Positions 1-6,002 of a stretch of DNA of 6,555 nt are shown here, piece by piece. The notes under the pieces are model-generated. The model did no database searches. It saw only the letters and a list, made by a program, of their open reading frames with translations, and had not been told where the DNA came from. This DNA comes from JBBRHF01 sp038223055 (GTDB lineage Bacteria > Actinomycetota > Actinomycetes > JACCUZ01): contig JBBRHF010000212.1 of assembly GCA_038223055.1 (NCBI GenBank), positions 1 to 6,555 of the forward strand, given 5' to 3'. Made by a program: the position numbers and the translations under genes. Each line of letters opens with the position of its first letter. Position 1 is the first letter of the stretch.

Positions 1-1216
1 CGTCGACTCCCTCGCCCAGGCCGACCAGCTTGACCGGTACGCCGAGTTCACGCTGCACGGCGACGACGATGCCACCCTTGGCTGTGCCGTCGAGCTTGGT
101 GAGCACGATGCCGGTCACGTCGACGACCTCGGCGAAGACCCTGGCCTGCACCAGTCCATTCTGCCCGGTCGTGGCGTCCAGGACGAGCAGCACCTCGTCG
201 ACGGGACCGTGCTTCTCCACGACCCGCTTGACCTTTCCCAGCTCGTCCATCAGGCCGACCTTGTTCTGCAGGCGCCCGGCCGTGTCGATGAGCACCGTGT
301 CGTAGCCGCCGTCGGCGCCCTGGCGCACCGCGTCGTAGGCGACGCTGGCGGGGTCACCGCCCTCGGGTCCGCGTACGGTCGGCGCACCGACCCGCTCGCC
401 CCACGTCTGCAGCTGGTCGGCGGCGGCAGCCCGGAACGTGTCCGCGGCGGCGAGAAGCACCGTGTGCCCTTCGGCGACCAGGACCCGGGCGAGCTTTCCG
501 ACCGTGGTCGTCTTCCCGGTGCCGTTGACCCCGACGACGAGAACCACCGTGGGCCGCCCGCCCCCCGCCGTACGCAGTGAGCGGTCGGCCTCGACGTCCA
601 CCAGGACGAGCAGCTCCTCGCGCAGCAGCGTCCGCACCGCTTCCGGGCTACGCGCGTCGGGGCTGCGATCGTCGAGTGCCTTGACCCGGGACCGCAACCG
701 CGCGACCAGCTCCTGGGTGGGTCCGACACCGACATCGGCCGTGATCAGCACCTCCTCCACCTCGTCCCAGGTGTCCTCGTCCACTCTGTCCCGGGAGAGC
801 AGCCCGAGCAGGCCCCGTCCAAGGGAGGTCTGCGAGAGGCGCAGGCGGGTCCGCAGCCGGGCCAGCCGGCCCGCCGCGGGCTCGGGACGGTCTAGCTCGA
901 ACTGCTCGATCGAGGGTTCGGCGAGCGGGTCCGCCACGCCGGGCCCACCGGCTGAGGGCCGGTCGAGCGAGGGCTGGTCGACCGAGGGCTGGTCGCCGGG
1001 ACGGTCGACCGCGGGGTGGTCCCGGGTCGACGGGGTCCGGCCGGAACCCGGCCGGTCCGTCGTCGGGGTCGGGCTATCGGCGAGCCGCACACCGGTCGTC
1101 CCGGCGGGCGGAGCCTCGCGCCGGCGTCGTCGAGACGGGCGCAGCAGCCCGATCATGGCGCCGACGAGCAGGACGGCCACGACGGCCAGGGTGATAATCA
1201 GCGTCAGGAAGGTCAC
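1..1216 (-). CDS. ftsY: FtsY, signal recognition particle receptor GTPase (3' end cut by the window edge)
   Basis: FtsY is the membrane-bound receptor that docks SRP-ribosome complexes at the translocon; FtsY and Ffh activate each other's GTP hydrolysis. I read 405 residues with no stop before position 1. In order: an N-terminal hydrophobic segment (residues 3-25) followed by five consecutive arginines (29-33), which fits the membrane anchor common in actinobacterial FtsY; a Pro/Asp/Ser-rich linker to about residue 100; the helical N domain (about 105-215); and the SRP-type G domain. In the G domain are the P-loop GVNGTGKTT (229-237), the DTFRAAA motif (259-265), DTAGR (311-315), TKLDGTAKGG (373-382) and the closing GLGEG (399-403). 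Only the last 15-20 residues or so are missing. The GTG start at 1216 is chosen because the anchor begins there and GGGAGA lies 10 bases upstream. It lies 90 bases after the membrane-protein gene, on the same strand. Identity is secure. Confidence 0.97.
   Translation of the reverse strand, partial: MTFLTLIITLAVVAVLLVGAMIGLLRPSRRRRREAPPAGTTGVRLADSPTPTTDRPGSGRTPSTRDHPAVDRPGDQPSVDQPSLDRPSAGGPGVADPLAEPSIEQFELDRPEPAAGRLARLRTRLRLSQTSLGRGLLGLLSRDRVDEDTWDEVEEVLITADVGVGPTQELVARLRSRVKALDDRSPDARSPEAVRTLLREELLVLVDVEADRSLRTAGGGRPTVVLVVGVNGTGKTTTVGKLARVLVAEGHTVLLAAADTFRAAAADQLQTWGERVGAPTVRGPEGGDPASVAYDAVRQGADGGYDTVLIDTAGRLQNKVGLMDELGKVKRVVEKHGPVDEVLLVLDATTGQNGLVQARVFAEVVDVTGIVLTKLDGTAKGGIVVAVQRELGVPVKLVGLGEGVD
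954..998 (-). repeat. Three 15-bp tandem units in the ftsY linker
   Basis: Three adjacent 15-base units (954-968, 969-983, 984-998), each close to GAGGGCTGGTCGACC on the plus strand, with a degenerate fourth unit at 999-1013. Read in the ftsY frame they give the five-residue pattern (Q/R)PS(V/L)D between the membrane anchor and the N domain. The length is a multiple of three, so copy-number changes would keep the frame. The linker is normally poorly conserved, so a structural role beyond spacing is not implied. Confidence 0.7.
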
Positions 1217-1226
1217 AACCGTCGAT

Positions 1227-1232
1227 TCTCCC
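1227..1232 (-). promoter_or_regulatory. Ribosome binding site of ftsY
   Basis: GGGAGA on the minus strand, 10 bases before the GTG at 1216. It is the only purine-rich Shine-Dalgarno-like block in the 90-base spacer and supports the chosen ftsY start. Confidence 0.6.
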
Positions 1233-1251
1233 AGACGGCGAGCCGGGCCGT

Positions 1252-1275
1252 GGCGCGGTGCCGATGCCCCGCGCC
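1252..1275. repeat. Inverted repeat between the membrane-protein gene and ftsY
   Basis: Perfect 7-bp arms, GGCGCGG at 1252-1258 and CCGCGCC at 1269-1275, with a 10-base loop, in the 90-bp spacer upstream of ftsY. No T-run follows on the minus strand, so it is a poor fit for an intrinsic terminator. In DNA this GC-rich it may be chance. I saw no convincing promoter hexamers in this spacer. Confidence 0.3.
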
Positions 1276-1306
1276 CGTAGGTGCAGTGCCCGGAGCGCTG
1301 CCTACC

Positions 1307-1591
1307 TCAGTGTCGGCCGCGAGAAGGTGTCAGCACGCGGGCACCCCGGCGCAGGTTGCGCTCGGCTCCCTCGAAGCGCGCCGACATCCGGCGCGACTTC
1401 TCCGGCTCGGTGAGGACCCCATACGGCGGCGCCTCGCCCGGGTCGGCGCGCTCGACCATCGCCGCCACGGCGTCGTTGAATCGCCGGCCGGCGTGCGGTG
1501 CGCGCCGGCCCCGGTAGGGATAGGCGACGAAGCCGACCACGAGCAGGGCCACGAAGGCGGCGGACAGATAGGCCAAGATCAGTGAACTCAC
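1307..1591 (-). CDS. Small single-pass membrane protein of unknown function
   Basis: I do not recognise this family. From the GTG at 1591 it encodes 94 residues ending in TGA. A hydrophobic segment (residues 3-24, SLILAYLSAAFVALLVVGFV and on) is followed at once by an Arg-rich stretch (YPYRGRR) and a hydrophilic, basic C-terminal region of about 65 residues; the positive-inside rule would place that tail in the cytoplasm. A longer reading starts at the GTG at 1678, two bases after the smc stop, and gives 123 residues. I prefer 1591 because the 29 extra codons have about 62% G or C at third positions, against about 86% in the rest, and because the membrane segment then sits at the N terminus. 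Neither start has a good Shine-Dalgarno; a -10-like TAGCGT just upstream of 1591 suggests a leaderless message. It lies between smc and ftsY on the same strand. That it is a real gene is likely; its function is unknown. Confidence 0.75.
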   Translation of the reverse strand: MSSLILAYLSAAFVALLVVGFVAYPYRGRRAPHAGRRFNDAVAAMVERADPGEAPPYGVLTEPEKSRRMSARFEGAERNLRRGARVLTPSRGRH

Positions 1592-1599
1592 GGTTCGCG

Positions 1600-1605
1600 A
1601 CGCTA
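1600..1605 (-). promoter_or_regulatory. Possible -10 box of a leaderless promoter
   Basis: TAGCGT on the minus strand (pattern TANNNT), its last T nine bases before the GTG at 1591. Transcription starting about seven bases downstream would leave a leader of zero to two bases. Actinobacteria translate many leaderless mRNAs with just this arrangement. No good -35 hexamer is visible, so this rests on the -10 box, its spacing and the missing Shine-Dalgarno. Confidence 0.35.
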
Positions 1606-1664
1606 CCCGCTTCGCGGCTCCGAACACCGCTTCCAGAGTCACAGGCGCCACTCGTGTCGCAGGT

Positions 1665-1678
1665 GTGAGGGAACTCAC
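1665..1678. repeat. Small inverted repeat directly after the smc stop
   Basis: GTGAG (1665-1669) and CTCAC (1674-1678) with a 4-base loop, beginning three bases beyond the smc stop codon. The stem is only 5 bp and no T-run follows, so it is not a convincing terminator. It might protect the 3' end of the smc message, or be chance. Confidence 0.25.
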
Positions 1679-1680
1679 GC

Positions 1681-4600
1681 CTACGCCGACTCGGTCTCAC
1701 GAAGTCGCTGCCCGATCACGGTGGTCACACCGTCACCGCGCATCGCGACGCCGTACAGGGCGTCGGCGATCTCCATCGTGCGCTTCTGATGGGTGACCAC
1801 GATGAGCTGGCTGGCCTCACGCAGCTCGTCCAGGATCGAGATCAGCCGGCCCAGGTTCGTGTCGTCCAGGGCCGCCTCGACCTCGTCCAGAACATAGAAC
1901 GGGCTGGGCCGAGCCCGGAAGATGGCCACCAGGAGGGCTACGGCCGTCAGTGACCGTTCCCCGCCCGAGAGCAGGGACAGCCGCTTGACCTTCTTGCCGG
2001 GCGGGCGCGCCTCGACCTCGATGCCGGTGACAAGCATGTCGCCCGGGTCGGTCAGCACGAGGCGCCCTTCGCCACCGGGAAAGAGCCGGGCGAACACGGC
2101 CTCGAACTCCCGCGCCGTGTCGTGGAAGGCCGCGGTGAAGACCTGTTCGACCCGCTCGTCGACCTCGCGGACGATGTCCATCAGGTCCCGGCGGGTCGCC
2201 TTGAGGTCCTCGAGCTGCTCGGACAGGAACTGGTGGCGCTCCTCGAGCGCGGAGAACTCCTCCAGGGCCAGCGGGTTGATCTTGCCGAGCAGCGCGAGGG
2301 CCCGCTCTGCCGCGCGCAGCCGCTTCTCCTGCTGGGCCCGGACGTAGGGTCCCGACTGCGGCTCGGGGGCGCCCTCGGGAGGTGGCTCGTCGCCGGGCGC
2401 CGGGGGTGACGGCGGCACGAGCTGGTGCGGGCCGTAGTCCTCGACCAGAGTCTGCGGGTCGACCCCGAGGTCATCGAGCGCCCGCTGCTGCAATGCCTCG
2501 ATGCGCAGCCGCTGCTCGGCGCGGGCTACCTCGTCGCGATGGACGCTGTCAGTGAGCCGCTCGAGCTCTCGGCCCAGGTCCCGGGTCCGGGCCCGCAGCC
2601 CCGACCGGTCGACCTCTCGCTGGGCCTGAGCGGCCTCGGCCTGCTCGCGCAGCGCCGCGGCACGCTGCAGCGAGGTCTCCAGGTGGGCCAGCACGGCGGC
2701 GCAGGCCCGGGCAACCGACCGGGCGACTTCGGCCTCGCGGGCCCGCCGGGCCCGCCGGGCAACCGCTTGCACCCGGGCCGAGCGCTCTTGGTGAGCGGCC
2801 CGGTCCAGCGCCTCGGCGCGCCCGGACAGCCCGCGAGCCCGCTCCTCGCCCGTGCGGACGGCTAGGCGGGCTTCCATCTCGGCCTGGCGGCCCACCCGGC
2901 ACCGGTCGGAAAGCTGATCGCGGACTTCCGTATCCGGCTCGTCCACGGCGGGATCACCGGACAGCTCCTCCGCCGCCTCGAGTCGCTCGGCGAGCTCCGC
3001 GAGCGCGGGCCTGTCCTGCTCGAGCTGCTCGGACACCGCGACGATCGAACGCTCCAGGCGGGCGGCCTCGCCTCGCGCCGCCCGCGCCTGCGCGCCGAGC
3101 TGACTGAGCTGCTCGGCGACCGCGGCCAGCCGCGCGTCGGACTCGTGCAGCCGGTCCAGCGCCACCTGGACGAGGTCCGCCGCGCTGGCCCGCTCATCGT
3201 CGGCGCCCTGCAGCGCGAACCGCAGCCGGTCGAGGCGGTGAGCGGCCGCGGTCAGACCGTGGGCGGCCTCGTCGACGGCGACCTGAACCTCAAGCAGGCT
3301 GGGGCTGGACGCGGAGCCGCCCGCGGCGTAGAACGCACCGAGCACGTCGCCGTCGCGGGTCACGGCCACGATCGCCGGCTCGCGATCGACCAGGGCAGCG
3401 GCATCGGCCAGGCCCGGCACCACGACGACGCCGTGCAGTAGGCGGTGCAGCGCGGCGCGCAGCGACTCGGGCGCGGTAACCAGGTCCAGCGCGTGGTGCG
3501 CTCCGTCGGGGATCGGGCCGCGAGCGCCACCCTCGGCGTACGGCGAGGGCGGGTCGCCGTCGCCGTCGCCGTCGCCGTCGCGGTCGCCGTCGCGGTCGCC
3601 GTCGCCGGCGCGGTCGCCGGCGCGGTCGCGGGCGCCCACGAGCAGCCCTGCGCGGCCGGCCTGCTCGCCCTTAAGCAGCTCGATGACGGCCACAGCCGCA
3701 CCCACGTCGGCGACGGCGACGGCGTCCGCGGCGGCCCCCAGCGCTGCGGCGATCGCCGTCTCGTGCCCGGGCTGCACGGACATCAGCGTCGCGATCGAAC
3801 CCAGAACGCCGGCCAGCCGGTCGGTGGCCGCGAGCACCGTGCCGGTCCCGTCCTTGCGGGCCAGCCCCAGCTCGAGGGCTTCCTTGCGCGCGGCGAGGGC
3901 GGCCCGTTCGCGCTCGGCGTCGCGTTCCTCGGCGCGCAGGCTGCTCACCTGCTGCTCCGCAGCCGCGAGTCGCTGGGAGGCGTGGTCGTGCGCGGTATCC
4001 AGGTTCTCCTCGCCGGCATCCAGGCCGGCGACCTGATTCTCCAGCGCGGTGAAGTCGGCCTGGGCGCGCTCGGCCCGGCCCCGTGCCTCGTCCAGCGCGG
4101 GCCGCAGGCGCCCGATCTCGGCCTCGGCCGAGTCCACCGTGCTGCGCCGGGCCGCCACCTGCCCGGCAAGACGGGCCAGGCCCTCGCGCCGGTCGGCGGC
4201 GGCCCGGGTGGCAGCCGCCAGGCGGAGCTCCTCCTCGGCCAGCGCGGCCTCCGCACGCTGGCGAGCGGTGACGGCGAGCTCGAGCGCCCGGCGGTCGCGC
4301 TCGACGGCCGCCTGGATCGCTTCTTCCTGTGCCCGCACCAAAGCGGCCTGCTCGGTGAGCTCGTCGGGGTCGCGTCCGGGTCGCTCCTGGGGTGGCTCCT
4401 CGGCCAGGTGGCGAACGCGCTCGGCGGCCAGGCCACCCGTGCCTCGGAACCGCTCGCGCAGCGAGGACAGGCGGTACCACGTCTCCTGAGCGCGGGCCAG
4501 CGCCGGCGCCTCCAGGGCGGCCTGCGCCTCGAGGGCGGCCTCCTGCGCCTGAGCCTCGGCGAGGTCCCGCAGGGCGATCGCGCGACTCTCGCGCAGCGTG

Positions 4601-5364
4601 GTCTCGTCGGCCACTTCGGCCTCCAGCGTCGAGGTCAGCTGGACCAAATCGTCGGCCAGAAGGCGCAGCCGCGCATCACGCAGGTCTGACTGCACGACGC
4701 TGGCGCGGCGCGCCACTTCGGCCTGGCGGCCCAGCGGCTTGAGCTGGCGGCGCAGCTCGGCGGTGAGGTCCTGCACCCGGGTCAGGTTTCCTTGCATCGC
4801 CTCGAGTTTGCGCAGCGCCTTCTCCTTGCGCTTTCGGTGCTTGAGGACCCCTGCCGCCTCTTCGATGAATCCGCGGCGGTCCTCCGGCCCCGACGAGAGC
4901 ACCGAGTCCAGTTGCCCCTGACCGACGATGACGTGCATCTCGCGGCCGATGCCGGAGTCCGACAGCAGTTCCTGCACGTCCAGCAACCGGCACGCCGCGC
5001 CGTTGATCGAGTACTCAGATCCGCCGTTGCGGAACATGATCCGCGAAATCGTAACCTCGGTGTAGTCGATCGGCAGCGCGCCGTCGGTGTTGTCGATGGT
5101 CAGTGAGACCTCGGCTCGACCCAGGGGCGCCCGTCCGGCGCCTCCGGCCGAGGCGGCCGTGCCGGCAAAGATCACGTCCTCCATCTTGCCGCCGCGCAGC
5201 GTCTTGGCGCCCTGCTCACCCATCACCCAGGCGAGGGCGTCGACCACGTTGGACTTGCCCGACCCGTTGGGGCCCACGACGGCGGTGATGCCGGGCTCGA
5301 AATGCAGGGTCGTCGCCGACGCGAAGGACTTGAAGCCCTTGAGGGTCAAGCTCTTCAGATGCAC
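1681..5364 (-). CDS. smc: Smc, chromosome segregation ATPase
   Basis: Complete 1227-residue Smc, the ATP-driven, ring-forming motor that, with ScpA and ScpB, organises and segregates chromosomes in the nucleoid. N-terminal head: Walker A GPNGSGKS (31-38), Q-loop region IVGQGQLD (146-153) and FIEEAAG (166-172). A long coiled coil runs from about 175 to 500; the hinge spans about 505-695 and ends in the GGSASSPSLLE region; the return coil runs to about 1060. C-terminal head: signature LSLLSGGERS (1129-1138), Walker B FYVLDE with D1160 and the catalytic E1161, D-loop ALDD (1165-1168) and H-loop H1192. All ATPase motifs are intact. A Pro-rich break (about 984-1005) precedes the conserved LGKINPLALEEF. 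A charged Gly-Asp tract (579-604) extends the hinge and helps explain a length somewhat above that of typical bacterial Smc proteins (roughly 1180-1210). The start is GTG at 5364, with AGGAG 8 bases upstream; it opens with the family-typical HLKSLTLKGFKSF. The stop is TAG. Identity is secure. Confidence 0.99.
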   Translation of the reverse strand: MHLKSLTLKGFKSFASATTLHFEPGITAVVGPNGSGKSNVVDALAWVMGEQGAKTLRGGKMEDVIFAGTAASAGGAGRAPLGRAEVSLTIDNTDGALPIDYTEVTISRIMFRNGGSEYSINGAACRLLDVQELLSDSGIGREMHVIVGQGQLDSVLSSGPEDRRGFIEEAAGVLKHRKRKEKALRKLEAMQGNLTRVQDLTAELRRQLKPLGRQAEVARRASVVQSDLRDARLRLLADDLVQLTSTLEAEVADETTLRESRAIALRDLAEAQAQEAALEAQAALEAPALARAQETWYRLSSLRERFRGTGGLAAERVRHLAEEPPQERPGRDPDELTEQAALVRAQEEAIQAAVERDRRALELAVTARQRAEAALAEEELRLAAATRAAADRREGLARLAGQVAARRSTVDSAEAEIGRLRPALDEARGRAERAQADFTALENQVAGLDAGEENLDTAHDHASQRLAAAEQQVSSLRAEERDAERERAALAARKEALELGLARKDGTGTVLAATDRLAGVLGSIATLMSVQPGHETAIAAALGAAADAVAVADVGAAVAVIELLKGEQAGRAGLLVGARDRAGDRAGDGDRDGDRDGDGDGDGDPPSPYAEGGARGPIPDGAHHALDLVTAPESLRAALHRLLHGVVVVPGLADAAALVDREPAIVAVTRDGDVLGAFYAAGGSASSPSLLEVQVAVDEAAHGLTAAAHRLDRLRFALQGADDERASAADLVQVALDRLHESDARLAAVAEQLSQLGAQARAARGEAARLERSIVAVSEQLEQDRPALAELAERLEAAEELSGDPAVDEPDTEVRDQLSDRCRVGRQAEMEARLAVRTGEERARGLSGRAEALDRAAHQERSARVQAVARRARRAREAEVARSVARACAAVLAHLETSLQRAAALREQAEAAQAQREVDRSGLRARTRDLGRELERLTDSVHRDEVARAEQRLRIEALQQRALDDLGVDPQTLVEDYGPHQLVPPSPPAPGDEPPPEGAPEPQSGPYVRAQQEKRLRAAERALALLGKINPLALEEFSALEERHQFLSEQLEDLKATRRDLMDIVREVDERVEQVFTAAFHDTAREFEAVFARLFPGGEGRLVLTDPGDMLVTGIEVEARPPGKKVKRLSLLSGGERSLTAVALLVAIFRARPSPFYVLDEVEAALDDTNLGRLISILDELREASQLIVVTHQKRTMEIADALYGVAMRGDGVTTVIGQRLRETESA
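3553..3630 (-). repeat. Hexanucleotide tandem repeat within the Smc hinge
   Basis: Thirteen uninterrupted 6-base units, GTCGCC, GTCGCG or GGCGCG on the plus strand. In smc these read as the dipeptides Gly-Asp, Arg-Asp and Arg-Ala, residues 579-604. There is a higher-order 12-base pattern: GTCGCCGTCGCG twice (3571-3594) and GTCGCCGGCGCG twice (3601-3624), which suggests growth by slippage or unequal exchange. Every change of one unit keeps the frame. It lies after the conserved GRAGLLVGA stretch, in the segment between the two hinge subdomains, where Smc proteins vary. Confidence 0.9.
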
Positions 5365-5372
5365 TCGCTGAT

Positions 5373-5377
5373 CTCCT
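5373..5377 (-). promoter_or_regulatory. Ribosome binding site of smc
   Basis: AGGAG on the minus strand, 8 bases before the GTG at 5364. This close match at ideal spacing fixes the smc start despite the non-ATG codon. Confidence 0.85.
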
Positions 5378-5453
5378 GGCGCCTGGACCGTGCCGCCCGG
5401 CGCGGGTCGGCTGGGCGTCGGCGCACGTCGTCGCGGGCGGATAGGCCATTCTC

Positions 5454-5459
5454 AGCCTA
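5454..5459 (-). promoter_or_regulatory. Possible -10 box upstream of smc
   Basis: TAGGCT (TANNNT type) on the minus strand would start transcription near 5447, giving a leader of about 80 bases before the smc GTG. No good -35 hexamer sits 16-18 bases upstream; that position is occupied by the palindrome at 5470-5486. Tentative. Confidence 0.3.
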
Positions 5460-5469
5460 CTGCCCGGAC

Positions 5470-5486
5470 CTGCCGCAACGCGGCAG
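5470..5486. repeat. Perfect palindrome upstream of smc
   Basis: CTGCCGC (5470-5476) and GCGGCAG (5480-5486) around a 3-base AAC centre: a 17-bp dyad with perfect 7-bp arms. No T-run follows on either strand, arguing against a terminator. It lies 10 bases upstream of the possible -10 box, where a -35 element would be, so an operator is one reading and an mRNA hairpin another. Confidence 0.45.
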
Positions 5487-5518
5487 CCGCGTGTCGCGCC
5501 GGAAATGACAACAGGACG

Positions 5519-5565
5519 CCGCCCCTCTTGGTGATGAGGGTCATCGGCGCCCAGCGGGGTGGCGG
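5519..5565 (-). terminator. Weak terminator-like hairpin after the zipper gene
   Basis: Arms at 5519-5525 (CCGCCCC) and 5558-5565 (GGTGGCGG, one bulged base) could close a stem beginning two bases after the zipper-gene stop. The large loop holds a second small perfect stem, GATGA/TCATC (5533-5545). On the minus strand the region after the stem is only partly T-rich (TGTTGTCATTT). If real, it would separate the zipper gene from smc; the evidence is weak. Confidence 0.25.
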
Positions 5566-5566
5566 T

Positions 5567-5776
5567 TCAGGCCAGGACAGGCTGCTTGGTCACGTCCAAG
5601 CTCATGAGATCGGTGTCGTCCATGCGCTGGGCGACGCTGGTGGCGAGGCTGTCGTTCTCGGCGCGCAGACGCACGATCTCCGACTCAAGGTCGAGGATGC
5701 GCCGCTGCAGCCGTCGGATCTCCATCGACGTGCGCGGGTCACCGGTGCCTACGTGACCGAAAAGTGCCTTCGCCAT
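5567..5776 (-). CDS. Small leucine-zipper protein of unknown function
   Basis: A 69-residue protein from ATG at 5776 to TGA. The opening MAKALFGHVGTGDPR resembles that of small uncharacterised actinobacterial proteins as I recall them; I cannot name a function. Residues 18-50 form an ideal coiled coil: leucines at 23, 30, 37 and 44 (d positions) and I20, I27, I34, N41, V48 at the a positions. Ile at a and Leu at d with one buried Asn is the pattern of parallel two-stranded zippers, so a homodimer is likely. There is no basic DNA-binding region of bZIP type, no membrane segment and no signal peptide. The tail (51-69) is polar and ends in a SLDVTKQPVLA stretch. The start is fixed by AGGAGG four bases upstream. 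It has its own promoter candidate (5971-5999) and lies 202 bases upstream of smc, same strand. That it is a gene is near certain. Confidence 0.9.
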   Translation of the reverse strand: MAKALFGHVGTGDPRTSMEIRRLQRRILDLESEIVRLRAENDSLATSVAQRMDDTDLMSLDVTKQPVLA

Positions 5777-5780
5777 GGTG

Positions 5781-5786
5781 CCTCCT
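5781..5786 (-). promoter_or_regulatory. Ribosome binding site of the zipper gene
   Basis: A full AGGAGG on the minus strand, only four bases before the ATG at 5776. The match is perfect and the spacing slightly short. It is the strongest Shine-Dalgarno in the window and suggests efficient translation. Confidence 0.85.
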
Positions 5787-5787
5787 G

Positions 5788-5814
5788 GGTGTCCGGGGTG
5801 TCCGGAGTGGTCGG
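5788..5814. repeat. 9-bp tandem repeat beside the zipper gene's ribosome binding site
   Basis: GGTGTCCGG occurs twice without a gap (5788-5796 and 5797-5805), followed by a degenerate copy, AGTGGTCGG (5806-5814). It lies one base upstream of the Shine-Dalgarno in the mRNA leader. I know of no function. Confidence 0.6.
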
Positions 5815-5875
5815 ACTAGCGGGTGGGACGCAGTGCCCGAGCGCGGCCTGCTGTTGACGGGTCGTCTGAGGCGCC

Positions 5876-5938
5876 GTCGAGGTCGTGGCGGTGTCGGTGT
5901 TGTCGAGGTCCTGGTGCTGTCGAGATCGTGCTGGTGTT
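5876..5938. repeat. Imperfect tandem repeats in the zipper-gene leader
   Basis: Three diverged units, each starting GTCGAGGTC or GTCGAGATC on the plus strand and ending in GGTGTT or GGTGCT: 5876-5901 (26 bp), 5902-5918 (17 bp) and 5919-5938 (20 bp). On the mRNA strand the region is rich in CA and AC and poor in stable stems. It lies in the untranslated leader predicted from the promoter at 5971-5999. No protein-coding use is convincing. Confidence 0.5.
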
Positions 5939-5970
5939 GTCACGGGATGCCGCTGCGGCGCAACCCCTCA

Positions 5971-5999
5971 AGGGTCGCACCGCTCGCCGAACCGGTCAA
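5971..5999 (-). promoter_or_regulatory. Promoter of the zipper gene
   Basis: On the minus strand, TTGACC (5999-5994), a 17-base spacer and GACCCT (5976-5971). The -35 is a near-perfect housekeeping sigma-factor match; the -10 fits the loose actinobacterial TANNNT pattern except at its first base. Transcription would start near 5964, leaving a leader of about 190 bases before the ATG at 5776. It is the best promoter match I see in the window. Confidence 0.55.
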
Positions 6000-6002
6000 T
6001 AG

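Noticed and set aside
1252..1275. The inverted repeat upstream of ftsY as an intrinsic terminator
   Set aside because: It has no T-run after the stem, and a 7-bp GC arm pair is easily found by chance in such DNA.
250..1280. Several long frames on both strands over ftsY
   Set aside because: They are out of phase with the ftsY reading frame, which carries all SRP-GTPase motifs, and their products are Arg/Ser/Thr-rich shadows.
1302..1700. A 132-codon minus-strand frame in another phase over the membrane-protein gene
   Set aside because: It is Arg- and Gly-rich, has no hydrophobic segment or start signal, and spans the end of smc. The frame with the membrane segment and the higher third-position G+C is the better choice.
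3553..3630. The hexamer repeat as a CRISPR array or a chromosomal motif array
   Set aside because: The units are six bases long with no unique spacers, and they lie in frame inside smc.
3445..4689. A 414-codon open reading frame on the plus strand, antisense to smc
   Set aside because: It lies wholly inside smc, whose ATPase and hinge motifs are unmistakable. Long antisense frames are expected when third positions are nearly all G or C, and the translation is low-complexity with no recognisable domain.
5216..5449. A 77-codon minus-strand frame overlapping the start of smc
   Set aside because: Its second half is an out-of-frame copy of the Walker A region of smc, and it lacks a supported start.
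5749..5943. A 64-codon minus-strand frame in the spacer upstream of the zipper gene
   Set aside because: It starts at GTG with no Shine-Dalgarno, is rich in Thr, Pro, Asp and Gln because it reads through the repeats, and overlaps the strong ribosome binding site and start of the zipper gene. A leader peptide cannot be excluded, but nothing supports one.
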